Of a stretch of 64,000 bases of DNA, positions 34,504-46,464 are shown one piece after another; the stretch's first letter is position 1; each line of letters begins with the position of its first letter. The notes below the pieces were generated by a model. That model was not told where the DNA came from. It did no database searches and worked only from the letters and a program-made list of their open reading frames with translations. The translations under genes and the position numbers were made by a program. The stretch is from positions 1,488,001 to 1,552,000 of the forward strand of contig CM062385.1 of NCBI GenBank assembly GCA_031310005.1, given 5' to 3'. The stretch comes from Dactylellina haptotyla (taxonomy: Eukaryota > Ascomycota > Orbiliomycetes > Orbiliales > Orbiliaceae).

Positions 34504-36644
34504 TAGGAATGTTATTATGGGATTCTATTCTCCTCTCTGTTCTTTCTTTTCCCTTCTTCCATGTTTTGTTGTTATCACGTCAGTCTAAGTACAGGGGACT
34601 AGCACGGGTAAGGGAAGCGAGGAAACTTTAGTTGTTGGTGTTTGCCAACCACAAAAATAGGATATGACGTTTGCAAGCCAAGGTCCGCAAAGGCCTGTCG
34701 ATTCGTTCACCGGTGCCTGTCAATCTGTTGCTATTGTCGGTCACGGGGCCCGGAAGCTCGAGTGATCCGAGAGGGAAAAGAGCAATCAATCTTTCTAGAA
34801 CATGCTGGTGACGCCATCTTTAGGATGTTCAGGTGAGGTTCGAGCCATAGCTGCCGCGCTCTCGGATTATCAAAAAAAAAAAAAAAAAAGAAGCCATATC
34901 TGAATTCAAGACCGCCACGTCTAGCAAGACGGCAATCGCATAAAATACCTGGGACGAAAGGGTGAGGTCATGCGAGATAGATTTCCCTTACAGGTGCTGC
35001 GCTTATACGAAGGAGGATTGTTCGGACATGTTGTCTGTTAGACAAAATACGTAAGAAAGACATCAAGTCACCTGCCGGACGTCACGGCCCCACGGCAGAA
35101 CGCCGTGGGACTGGCTGCGTTGACGATTGGATCAGCCAAAGGGACTGGTAGGAATGCAGAGCTGAGGGAGCTGGAGGGCAGCTGGAGCTTGAGCTGAGGG
35201 CATTCATGCCAACTGCATCTCGCCTGCGCAGCAGCGGGCGCAGGAACGGGGGGCAGAAACAGGCATCTCACAGGCCAATGAAACCGCGCCGATAGGCTGC
35301 ATGCGCCAATTAAATGATCGAATTTGATAGTAGAACTAGTCCCCCCAAACTCGAACTGCAAGATTGCGATGCAATGAATGGGGTTCGCGCTGTCTTTGAA
35401 TGTCAGCGCATCTCATCTCCTGCAAGCGACGTATTTTTGGAAGGGCGTGGGGCCGGAGAGTAACCCCGGCCTTTCTGTTTTCGTTGATATCCCTCTCAAG
35501 ATCGGAACTGCCCGGTAGGCTAATGACCGTGAATTCAAACGTTGGCACATATATACGTATATACTTTGAACCTGTTATCTCAAAGAGTTTCGGCGGGTTT
35601 GGCCAATATGGAGCAGGACGCTGATACTGATTTCCTCGTTCACCGAATGACGGTCATGACATTTATTATCGGGTTTTGTCCAGGGTCTGGCTGTGCTTCG
35701 CCCTAGGCCCAACTATTCCAAGTCATAGGCTGTTCGAATGTTCATACCTGAATATGGATGTCCGTACCCGAATTGCGCGGGTGTTCCAACATCTGGTGCT
35801 GCACGGAAATGCAACTGCTGCAACTGATGCAGCCGATATAGAAAGAAACCGTAGAGCTGGGCTTCGACGAGGTAGTTCGAAGAGGGCTAGGAAGTGAGGC
35901 CCGGCCCACATCGGGGAAATTGCCTTTTCCCAGGCTGAGAGGGACTTTACAGTGAAGGGCGTTGGAGGGGGTGGGAAGGAGTCATCCACCTCGCTTTGGC
36001 CCCAGCCCAGCCCGGCGAAACGAGCGAGAGATGATTCCTTGAACCCGAAACACTAACGGCGGTATGGTCTAATAATGTTACGGGTTCGGAGATGATGTTA
36101 TGGTTATCTCCCATTTGCTCAGCTTGGGCAACGTCGGGTCCAGTGACCGCCCCGACCCTCCTCTTGCTCCCCTGAGACCGCATGCGCTCGAAGCCAAGTT
36201 AAGGATGCTGCTATAAAGCGGAGCCCTCCGCCCTTTGCTTTGCTGCCCTCTTCCCACACTTTGGTCCCTTTCGGCCTTATATTATTGGTTTCCAGTACCT
36301 TCGATCACGAGGATAAGCACTCCCATCAGCCTACCAAGTCATCTTCCCTTATTAAACAAATACCCGTATAAATACTGTGGCCAGCGCAGGTATTTATTGG
36401 AGTATTTCCGATTTCACACTTCACCCAACGCCTGAAACAAATTATCTTAACACTTGCGACATTTACTCTCTCACACGTTCTCTTGATAACCACGTATAAA
36501 AAATACCACCTTCGCTATCTATTTCTTCTATTTCTACAACCAAACCCTGCAGCCTACTCTGCTTTCGCTGCATCCAACCCATTCCTAAACGACCACTTCT
36601 AACCATCCGACCCAGCCTACAAAACTGCACTCATAGTCGAAAAA
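34504..36644. other. 2.1 kb spacer between ATL1 and the 36645 gene
   Basis: It contains an 18-nt A run at 34872-34889 and, towards the right, a pyrimidine-rich leader for the gene at 36645. Open frames are under 100 codons and show no domain. Confidence 0.5.
34872..34889. repeat. Poly(A) run of 18
   Basis: An uninterrupted run of 18 A on the plus strand in non-coding DNA. There is no flanking target-site duplication or retroelement body to suggest retroposition. Confidence 0.85.
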
Positions 36645-37297
36645 ATGGCGACCCTCACCAGCTCTGTGAATAGCATTGTTCCCGCCACTGCCGACCTCAG
36701 AAAAGCATCCGTTGAGCAGCATCGGGCCAAAAACGTTAGTATTTCCGGTGGTGTGTAATTTAGAGGGTCCGAGTGTGGACATATCATGCTGATGGCGTTG
36801 TGTTGTAGCGCAAGATGCGGTACCGAAATGTCAATGTCACCCTTCTCGGCCAACCAATCGATGTGGTCAACCCGTTCTCAGATGCTCCCTGCAAACGCTG
36901 GAACGACCGCAACAAATTCAAGATGCCAAACCCGAACACGTCTGGTGGCGATTCCTGCCAGTGTTCGTCCTGCAGGTCATGGCGCTATGAAGCAAGCAAC
37001 CGCAACAAGGCTCGACTGCACCGGGTTTGGGACGAAGATGCAAGGGGCGATAACACATACATCTATGACGCCCTCGAGCAAGATAACATCTATCGAGACG
37101 GTGTCGACGGCGTCCTCTACTCCTACGACCGTCCCACCGGCCCCAACCACGGTTCTCAAATCCTCACCCAAGCCCTTGATATCGCCATCGACAAGATGGA
37201 GAGGAAGCAGCTCGATCAACTCGTCAAGAATGAGTACGACATTGTTTACTCTGACGAGTCTGCTTCCTCTGAGGACGACGAGTATGAGTTCGTTTAA
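36645..37297 (+). CDS. Uncharacterised small fungal protein with a CxCxxC cluster
   Basis: Two exons, 36645-36734 and 36809-37297 (192 aa), with phase-0 junctions. A basic motif RKMRYRNVNVTLLGQPIDVV follows the intron. Next comes a cysteine group (DAPCKRW, then DSCQCSSCRSW) that could bind a metal, although only four cysteines are close together. The C-terminus is acidic and ends in DESASSEDDEYEFV. No known family is recognised. Translation is likely because the frame is long, the intron is clean, and the leader is long and pyrimidine-rich. No function is assigned. Confidence 0.75.
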
Positions 37298-38695
37298 ATA
37301 AATAAATAAAAAAACACGCCTCAAATCCCACATGGAAATAATAGATGAGATTGCTTTTACGGCATCCCATCCTTAACTCCATTGTTTCTTCAAGCGAGTT
37401 GCTCTTTTTCTAGCTGGTCTGCCATTCTTTATTTTGATATCCTATCCATGACGATACAACGGGTCTTTTCATTCCTGTTCTTTTTTTCTTCTTTTTTTCA
37501 CTCCTCACCCTAACCTTTATAATTCACACAAAAAACAAACAATACCCTTGGTGTTTTCCGTTCACTGCATTCTTTCTGTCTTTTTTTGTTTGAATGTTAT
37601 TATACGGCAATTGCACCATTCGGGTTTCAGGGTTCTTTTTTATACTTGGTGGATTTGTGCCGTTTCTTCTTTATCTTCTCTCCCTTTTGATTTCAGAGCT
37701 TGCTTTTGCAAGTTCAACATGTGCACAGTGCTGTATGGGGCACGATTATATGGTCTGTGTGGTCTCAATATCCCTTGTATCTTCTAGTGGTCTCTCGATT
37801 GTGTTATCGGCGCATCTTTTATAATGGTGTTTGACGACGGGTCTTTTATTATACCATTCGGTTTTTATTGCGGGCGGAGTTTTCTCTCTTTGGGTCATGA
37901 TGAAATGAAAGACTTGGAAGAATCACACACTATACCTCTTTACTCCCCATAATGTTTTCTCTTTTCCTCATTGAGGGCCTTTTTCTTCTAGTTTGTTCCT
38001 TCAATGTCGTTTGTTATCTCTAGGGGCTCAGACTTATTTTGCTTCCGGAGTTTAAGAGCCTTGAGGATGAGAGGCACGCGCTTTTTTCTGCCCTACAATC
38101 TTACTTTAAGGAACCTATATCAAGTTCTCCAGTCTTTGTCGAGATCTCCTTGGGGATCTTGCAAGGAGAGAATACTTTGTAATATGTCTTGTTAAATCAA
38201 AATATAAACAAAACCGGTCTGTTTTGTCTACGGGTCAAATTCGTTGCCTCGTCTTCAAATGCGCCTGGTGTCAACGACGATTTAAGTTGCTATTTGACCA
38301 TACTTTCGTGATGACCCGGACCCCGTAAATTTCTCATTAGTAGGCGCCTGGATAGCACCTATTGACCAATTTGATAAACTAGGCGGTTCGCCCACAAATT
38401 TCGATACAGCACCCGTGCAATACTTTGATGCTGTCTTGCGTTGTGGGGGTTATGGTGCCTGAAATTACGGCTAGGGAATCCTTGTGAAAGCAAGCAACCG
38501 CCTTGAAGGGCACGAGCTTGCCTTCAACATTGCATTAGAGCGGAGCAAGGCATATCCCCAGCACGTCTTGTGCAAGAAGTACCTAACGCTGTCACCGTTA
38601 TCTGCCTCGAGGCCGCTGCTGGGACTTATAAAACTCACTCACAAGTGCAAGGAGTCATTCCTCAAATCCTCCAGGGAGATCAAACTTGCCCAAGC
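37298..38695. other. 1.4 kb T-rich spacer
   Basis: The first part is the T-rich probable 3' untranslated region of the 36645 gene. The last part should hold the promoter, and perhaps an unseen 5' exon, of the RPA1-like gene. Small hydrophobic frames here reflect T-rich composition and are not called. Confidence 0.5.
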
Positions 38696-40563
38696 ATGGC
38701 GGCGAGACGGCGGCCCACGCCGCATATCACGATGCCTCCCATCATCGCGCGGGTTGTCTCAGGTCAGCACGGCACACACAATCCGATCCGAGAGCCTCTT
38801 CTACGCATCGCGAAGGTGCAGGGTATTTCAATGACCGCAGGTCCTCGAGATAACCTAGAGGACGAGACAGTACCTCAAGAAGGAGAGGTATTGTACGCGT
38901 ATCGGCTTTTCTTAACCGACGACGTCTATATGGTCAGCGGTAGGCACTCCTTACAAGTTTTAACCCTATATTGGTGCTAAGTTGGTAGAGAGCCTTGAAA
39001 TTGCATGGCTAACTCAAAAACCAACCGTTATTTCTATCTAAACAGCCGTATTGGATCCAGTTCTGCATCAGCTCGTGCACGACAAGATTCTCACGGGACC
39101 AGGCACATATATCAGGTTGACAGATTACGACGTGAGGACTTCTACAAAGAAGGCCAACACGAGGAGGTTTACAAGGTATGGCTCATTAGTTTGTAGAATG
39201 CAGTATGCTTCACTGGATTTTCTAATCAGTTCTGTTTAGATTTCTCAAAGTTCGGGCCCTAATAGTGGAATACTCTCCGGGGATACGCTTTGTATCAGAA
39301 GACGTGGATCAGGATGGTGACTCCGCTATGCAAGGAACCGAAGCAAATTCTAGCCGGCCTTCAGGATCACCTTACCAATATGAAAATGATGAGGTGGTAG
39401 TAATCAAGCAAGAAGCTGCATCCTCGCAACACCAAGCTGATATCGGACTAGACGGGAATCGAGATCGAGAATTTGACGAATACCTGCTAGATGTAGATGA
39501 TGAAGAGGATCTCGATAATCTACTTCAGGTAGAGCACTGGGGTAGCCAAACATCTACTGATACATTTAATGCGACGCCGGATAGCTATACGACAGCCAAT
39601 GAGCGGCCCGCGTCACCTGACTATCTCCTGGATGACCTTGACGATGTTACAGAAGATGATATTGTGCAATGGCTGAAAGCTTCGGTAGAACCAAAGACAC
39701 ATCTCGGAAAAGATATCAGTACGACTAGCTGGAAGTCGGATCAAAAGGAGAGGTTTCCAGAGGAGACACTGAAATCATCGCAGGATATGCGAGATCTTAC
39801 CACCCACGGCAATAGCGACCGCATACAACGGACACAAAATATTGATTTGCGACCGATATTTCATCAGAAAGAGAATGTGAGGAAGCCTGGTATCTCTACT
39901 TATTGTGATGGCAAACCCAAAGCAACTCCCGTAAGGACAGTTCCCGGGATTACCTCGCAGGACTTCGCACCTTTGCCGCGGCAGGATAGAGGGCTATCGC
40001 CAGGACCGGCTGATACCCCCAGGCTACCACAATCGATAGTAGCGCCGGCGAGGAATACTCAACCGCCTACGACACCCAAAAAAAACTCTCGGCAAAATAC
40101 ACCACTCAGCCCCCCAATATCAAGCTTCTATACTCCACTATCACCATCACGCCCGATCCAACTCACGAAACTTGGAGATCTTTTCAAAAAACCAATTGGC
40201 GCAAAAGTGGATGTCCTGGCAGTGGTAGCCAGATGCGATGAACGAACGATCTCGCGCTCTATCGGAGTAAAGAGGGACATGCACCTGTTGGACCCAACTG
40301 TGAAGAACACTGTCTGGTTATCTGTATGGGTTGATGCAGAAAATTTCCGACCAGCGGTAGGAAGCTGTGTTCTCTTTCGAGGATTGACAGTCCACAAGTT
40401 CGATGGGAGGAGTCTAAATGCATTCAAGGAGCTGAGCGCAAGCCAGTGGAGTTTTATAGAGCCATCGGAGGATGCTATCTCCGGTGTCAACGAAGTGAAG
40501 GAATGGTGGAGAAAACGCGCTGTTGAAGAAACTCTAAGAAGCTTCGAGGACGACGAAGACTAA
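38696..40563 (+). CDS. RPA1-like protein with two OB-fold domains
   Basis: Exons 38696-38939, 39046-39175 and 39240-40563 give at least 565 aa. The N-terminal part resembles the DBD-F domain of RPA1 (LLRIAKVQGI, YAYRLFLTDDVYMVSAVLDP, TYIRLTDYDV, FLKVRALIVEY). A long acidic, disordered linker follows (about 140-430). A second OB-fold near 440-545 resembles RPA1 DBD-B (KVDVLAVVARCDERTI, VWLSVWVDAENFRPAVGS, GRSLNAFKELS). The zinc-bearing DBD-C and a second typical ssDNA domain are not visible, so this is a paralogue, not RPA1 itself. A role with single-stranded or telomeric DNA is inference. The 5' end is uncertain: codons 38645-38680, upstream of the first in-frame ATG, read VQGVIPQILQGD, like the start of RPA1 DBD-F, so an extra 5' exon is likely. 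Confidence 0.78.
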
Positions 40564-40602
40564 TTTTAATTTTTTAAATGGAGACACAGACACACACACA
40601 CA

Positions 40603-40638
<36 letters not shown>

Positions 40639-41731
40639 TCTCTGCTTCGTCGCACATTTGTTCGAAGGAGGGTGTAACTCAAGATTTCTACGAGGCGCAA
40701 GGTGTTTTTTTTTTATGGCGCACAGTATTTTTCCCGCAATTTATCATATCCTATTCGCATAGATTCGGACTTGGAGGACAGTAGTGTGTTTTTCTTCATG
40801 GTTGTGTATCGATGTATGATCATGCATAGTCAAATCCCATCTACAGAGCGTAAACAAATGGCATTCCGGCTTAATTGTGACCACTAAAAGTCTTTCTCCA
40901 CCTCATCACGCTACCGGGTATTGTCGAGGAGTGAATGAAAGACCCAGTTACGCGATAGAGATTGCTATAAAGCAATTTTGTATCACACACGTCTTTGCGG
41001 ACTGTACGATGGATTTCGCGCGGATGAGGTGGTTGAAGAAAGGAAGAAGAGAAAGGAAAAGAGCCAGGGAAGAAATTTGCTAGTTAACAACGACACAAAC
41101 AACAGCCCGGCGGCAGTCGTGTGTTGTATTATCGATAAGCATCATGGGATTGCGAGAATGCTTAGCCGATAGCAAGCGGCGCTCACTCGCGGCTTTGTGT
41201 CTGCACCCTGTGAACAGAGGCGGCAGAACTCGAGCAGATTAGACCTGTATGTGGATCATATCTCCTTCACCGCTTTCTGTAACTCGATGTCGGCCGAATA
41301 CCGGAAGCGTACGAGCATTACTGCGCCGTTGAGGGGCAATCAATATGCAATTTGGCTTGTTTTATACTCCCTCGAGACGAGATCATCGGCCACCGTCTCG
41401 CTTGAAAAATGGCCATTGGCCCGAATTTGAGGTGGGACGGCCTTTTTTGCTGACTAGCTAGCCACCCAGTCGTTGATTATCCACCGGTCGGCCTCTGGCA
41501 TCGACTAAAGCTTCTAAGGTCCCTTTTGATAGCATGGCGCGCCCTCTGTTGCTCTAAGTCTGATGATATAATGGTAACGCTTGCCCGGACTTAGTACTCC
41601 TCCCATTCTCCCAATTTTTCAACATTTGTCCTGTCAAAAAACACCGCAAATTCTGATAATTCAACGCATACTGCCATTCCGGTTTTAACACCCTAATATA
41701 ATCACACAATAAGATAAATCGTACACGAGAC
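40564..41731. other. Spacer with CA/CT microsatellite, then FGGY kinase promoter
   Basis: A CA run (about 40584-40602) and a CT run (about 40605-40636) lie just behind the RPA1-like stop codon, in its probable 3' untranslated region. The rest should hold the promoter of the next gene. No gene was seen. Confidence 0.55.
40584..40636. repeat. Compound CA/CT microsatellite
   Basis: Dinucleotide CA units are followed at once by about 16 CT units in the 3' flank of the RPA1-like gene. Confidence 0.85.
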
Positions 41732-44000
41732 ATGTCGGATCCGAAGAATAACTTCGCCGTTGGAGTCGACGTTGGCACAGGGAGCGCTCGTGCTTGTGTA
41801 ATCGATTTTACAGGTGAACTTCTTGCTGAGGTCGCGCGAGAAATCAAGACCTGGAATCCGAAAGCCGACTACTACGTGCGTGTGCCAGAAACATATCTCC
41901 AGGATTGCCTCTGTTAGTCTTGGATCCTCGCGTGCTAAGCTATCGTCGTGCGGAATGGGTCTCTGTGTAGGAACAATCCACTACAAACATCTGGGAGTCT
42001 ATATGCTACTGTGTCAAAGCCTGTTTGGAAAAGGCGAAAGTCGACCCTACCAAGGTTCGGGGAATCGGCTTTGATGCTACTTGCTCACTCGCAGTTCTGA
42101 GTGAGAGTACGAACGAACCCGTCTCTGTCTCCGGGCCAGACTTCAAAGAAAAAGAGAGGAATGTCATCCGTAGGTCTTTGCTTTTACCTAATTGGTGATG
42201 AATGGATTAGCATTGTTCGGCAATCGAAACTAGCGCTGATATTTTCTCATATACCGCATATAGTTTGGATGGATCATGTAAGTCTAAGGAAATCTAGCTG
42301 TAGACGAGATTGACAATTGCTAACGAGATGCGGAGCACTTAAGCGCTGTCCCGAAGAAACTGCCGCTATTAACTCCACCGGGCACAAACTTCTCAAGTAT
42401 GTTGGCGGCAAAATGTCCATCGAGATGGAGATTCCCAAGGTATTGTGGTTGAAAAATAATATGCCGGCAGACAATTTCAGGGATTGCAAATTTTACGACT
42501 TGGTAGATGCATTGACCCATATCGCGAGTGGGAAAGAAACGAGAAGTTTTTGTTCAGCTGTTTGCAAACAGGGATACGTACCTGTCGGTATCGATGGAAG
42601 CGTCAAGGGTTGGCAGGATGATTTTCTCAATAGTATTGGGCTTCCAGAGCTCGTTGAGGATGGTTTCAAGAGGATGGGCGGAGTGCATGGCGAGGTATGC
42701 TTTCATTGTAACCCCTTTCCATTTCCTTAAATCTAAACTTGACAGTCGATACGTATTCGAGATTATGATATTCTTTGGACCTTTTGTTAACTAGTATGCC
42801 AAGACGGGAACGATATTATCTGCAGGTGAACTTGTTGGAGGGCTATGCAAAGAGGCGGCTGAGCAATTGGGTCTGCCAGAGGGTACTAAGATTGGTAGTG
42901 GAGTAATTGATGCATATGCGGGCTGGGTCGGTACGGTTATTTCTGTGCCTTCCATTCTGAATGATAAAGATATACTATGGGACTAACTACTCGAAATTAG
43001 GTACGGTGGGGGCTAAGGTGGAGTTGCATGAACCCTTACTTGATGAATCAATACCGAACAATAGCCTCGAGCAAGCATTCACCCGTCTCGCAGCCGTAGC
43101 TGGAACATCAACTTGTCATCTCGTAATGTCGAAAGACCCAGTGTTCGTACCTGGAGTCTGGGGGCCATATCGGGATGTCATTCTACCAAACTTCTGGATG
43201 GCAGAGGGCGGCCAATCGAGCACTGGTAGCTTGCTTAATCACGTTCTGACCACACACCCAAGCTATGCGGCTGCAAAAGCGAAGGCTATCGAGAAGGGTC
43301 AGAGTGTGTACGAACTTTTGAACAATCAGCTCGAAAAGCTAAGGATCCAACAAGGAGCGCCTTCTATCAGCTATATCGCAAGACACATTTTCTTCTATGG
43401 AGACCATCATGGTAATAGAAGGTATTCGCTCCTATCACAGTCCCATTCCGCTAAAATAGAGCAAGTAAAGCTAATGAGTTTATCATAATCCCAAGCCCCA
43501 TTGCTGATGCAACTATGCGGGGCGCTATTATCGGATTAAGCATGGATTCCTCCATCAATGATCTCGCCCTCCAATACTACGCAGCGATGGAATTCGTAGC
43601 CCAACAAACTCGCCATATCATATCGGCAATGAATACTTCCGGTCACGATATCAAGACGATATTTATGTCTGGCGGCCAGTGCCGGAACCCAATTCTCATG
43701 TCCTTAATCGCTAACGCGACGAGGTTACCCGTAGCGATACCACGATATATAGACGCAGCGGTTGTCCTGGGTTCTGCAATGTTAGGTGCCAAAGCTGCTA
43801 GCGCAGATTCTGCAGGGAAAACGGAGAACTTATGGGATATTATGGACAGACTGTCAAAACCTGGTAAGATGGTGAATGTTACAACAGATAAACATGAACT
43901 CGCACTGTTGGAAGCCAAGTACAAGATTTTTCTGCAGATGAGCGAGGACCAGCAAAAGTTTAGGAAGGCCATAGAGACTGAGATTCAAGGATGGAAGTAG
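41732..44000 (+). CDS. FGGY-family carbohydrate kinase (ribulokinase-like, YDR109C/FGGY type)
   Basis: Seven exons (41732-41875, 41971-42169, 42264-42277, 42344-42694, 42795-42930, 43001-43421 and 43496-44000) give 589 aa. The N-terminal ATP-binding motif VGVDVGTGSARACVID is clear. Family blocks follow: FDATCSLAVL, WMDHR, YVGGKMSIEMEIPKVLWLKN, KGWQDDF, GSGVIDAYAGWVGTVGAK and MSGGQCRNPI. These place it in the FGGY / YDR109C subfamily, whose human member is reported to phosphorylate D-ribulose. It probably phosphorylates a pentulose in the cytoplasm, producing a pentose-phosphate intermediate. Exon 3 is only 14 nt yet encodes the conserved LWMDH of the substrate-binding region. All junctions are GT...AG and in phase. 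Confidence 0.94.
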
Positions 44001-45076
44001 TAGAACAATGAAGTATTCTATAACGGCGCCATTGATTCAAAGGGGCTTTTGCGATCGATTTTTTAACAGCTGAGTTGTTTCTACTTGGTGTTATGGAAGT
44101 AAGAGGGCATTTGATGGCATTCTCAACCCTCTCCCAAAACAATCTAATTTCTGTTATCTTAAAACTTGCACACATTTTGATTGAGACTCTCTTCACTATT
44201 TTCCAATTGTCAATGGATAGGAAAATAGGCTACTTCGAGGTAGCAAGCATTTAGACCTGAGAGGATATCCTTTAGACCCCTTCCAAAATCCAACAATGTA
44301 TACAAACCGGGGTTAAGGTTTTCAATATCAGAATTATGCCATCTACAGTACCAAAAGCTCGCATGCTCTGCCCATTATAATATTAAACCCTCAAAGTTAC
44401 CCCAGTTTTGTAAACTCGAATGAGCTTTCGGTTAGCTTTGTGGGAATCAAGTCAGAACAACATTTTGTCCTGTAGTAAAAAGAAACGCGTACTCGTGTAG
44501 ACCAGAGTTATTCCATGCCGTGTTCCAGAATTCGATCACTAGATTTCAAATGGTTAGTGTCTCTGTTATCGATTATATCTTTTTTAGGGGAGCCTACCGA
44601 TGACGGTATCTGCACCCGGCCGCGTAGGGCGTGCATAAATGTCCGCAGAGGTTTTTTGTGGGGACTCTGTGAAACAGAAGCTGCACCAAAACACAGATTA
44701 TACCAGATCGGTCCCACAACACTAACAGTCCCTTTTCTTATCGGACATAACAATCTTCTCTATCGATACCAAGTACCCTATCGATACGAGAAGCTTATCC
44801 AATCGGATTAATATATTCGAAACCAGAATCAAAGACCATCTTGTCTTTCTGTTCTTTTCCTTTTAATCTCAAAAACAAAATTCTCACTTCGGATATTCTC
44901 GTTTATTTTCGTCCGCGGGAAGGAGGCTTATTTTCCTTCGACGACTGAGTCTCCTCGTCTAAGCTTGTCGATTGAGGATCATGTACCGGCGATGGTGGTT
45001 CAATCTCAATACCTGGGGCGTTGAGTGCGGTAGGTACCGTGCTTCCTTGTGGTCCTTCTATGACGCCGCGCCGTCG
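44001..45076. other. 1.1 kb spacer between FGGY kinase and the 45077 gene
   Basis: Convergent arrangement, so it should hold two 3' untranslated regions. Two CTATCGATAC-like sites lie at about 44760-44785. No gene was recognised; a 98-codon plus-strand frame has no domain. Confidence 0.5.
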
Positions 45077-46464
45077 TTAGCTACTTTGCACCGACATCAT
45101 ATCTGGCATCAAGGGCCACCGACCTGGGGAATTACCCCTCATCCCGGGGCTAATTATTTCCCCTCCCCCACTTCCCGTGGTCCGAGGGCTGATGCCTTCG
45201 TTCTCCTCTCCGATTGGCTCAAAATTTCTGGTGACATCCGGTAATGGGAGTCCAGCTGGCCCTTTCAATTTATATTGACTCGGGCTGAGGTTTGTTCTGA
45301 GTGGCTTGAGCTTTAGTGGAACCTTGTTTTTATCGAAATACCAGCTATCGTGAGTTCTCGCAATTGCGTGTAGGTCCGTATCATAATCATCCCAAGGATG
45401 AGTTCCGTTAACCTCGGGCTGCCCATAAACGCGTCCAGTTTGAGTGTCCCAATTCATTTGGCGAAACTAATCATGCAATAATATGGATAAGCTCCTGGAT
45501 GTGAGATTACTCGGTAAACAGCAACGAAGCAACATGGGTACTCAACTGGTATTCGGACGGGTTGAGGGATATCTAAATCTGTATCGGCTTCGAGCAGATC
45601 GAGACTGTAATCTTTCCCTTCAGCTAATGCCTGAAAGATGTGTAGCCTTCTTGCCAGCTGCTTCATGTGTGGCTCTTCCCCCACCGCCTCCCAGTCCCAT
45701 GTATCTTTTTTTGGAAACCCGCGTTGTGCTAAATAGTCGATAGGAAGATTGGGGTAGTTTTGACGCCAGGCATTCTTATCAATATACCATGGGAAGCGTG
45801 GCTGAACTGTTGAGCATTTGCCCAAGGGGGAGGTATTTGCTTGCTGAGCTTGCGACATTGGTACCCGTGTATCTAGTTCCTCGGCTTCAAAATCAGGTCC
45901 TATAAAAGGCAGGCTCCGATAATTATCCCATGGGATTGGCGTTGGTGGTACAGGGAGCGATTCATCGCTTCCACGGCCCCAGTCTCGCAGGTCTCTGAAG
46001 GGCCGTTTCAAATTTTCTTTCAGGCGGTTATGCCACTTTTGTTTCTTCGGTGCAATTGACGACATTGGAGAATCAGATACCTCAAAGCCCATCTCTTTTA
46101 GTCGGTACTTCGCCCTAAGACGGAGCATCTTGATCGTTTCTTTTCGTTCAGTTCGCTTTGCTTTCTTCCCAAGGACAATTGAACCGCATATCATCGACAT
46201 GACAACCCATGAAAACATGACCAGCAGGGCGACTTTCCAGAACCAGTCTTCGAAGACGCTTCCCTTGAAACCCGCAAACTGCCTGGGTAAGATATTCGTG
46301 CCATCATATGGGATAGAAGATCTGTACTCGGTGTCCTTATAGAAGGGAGACACGAGACTGGGAGCCAGAAAGATACGAGACTGGTTTGCTGCAAGAAATA
46401 TGATAGAAGCTAGATATGAGATCGGGTCTATTCCCTGGAGCGAGGGGATCGCAAAGGGCGCCAT
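45077..46464 (-). CDS. Uncharacterised membrane protein with one clear transmembrane segment
   Basis: Two exons, 45547-46464 and 45077-45466 (435 aa), joined in phase 0. The ATG at 46464 gives MAPFAIPSLQGIDPISYLAS. A weakly hydrophobic segment (residues ~14-26) and a strong one (VALLVMFSWVVMSMICGSIVLG, ~72-94) are followed by a basic KKAKRTERKE, which suggests the long C-terminal part is cytosolic by the positive-inside rule. That part is rich in Pro and Trp and includes WDNYRSLPFIGPDF, RFPWYIDKNAWRQNYPNLP and a region with conserved-looking tryptophans. No family is recognised. The intron and length make it a real gene with good probability. No function is assigned. Confidence 0.75.

Noticed and set aside
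34840-34890. GGTTCGAGCC followed by an A run, as a tRNA or retroposed tail
   Set aside because: No tRNA stem pairing was found, and there is no target-site duplication or element body by the A run.
35068-35897. Several 70-97 codon frames in the ATL1 to 36645 spacer
   Set aside because: They overlap each other on both strands, have no domain or plausible splice partners, and fit chance expectation.
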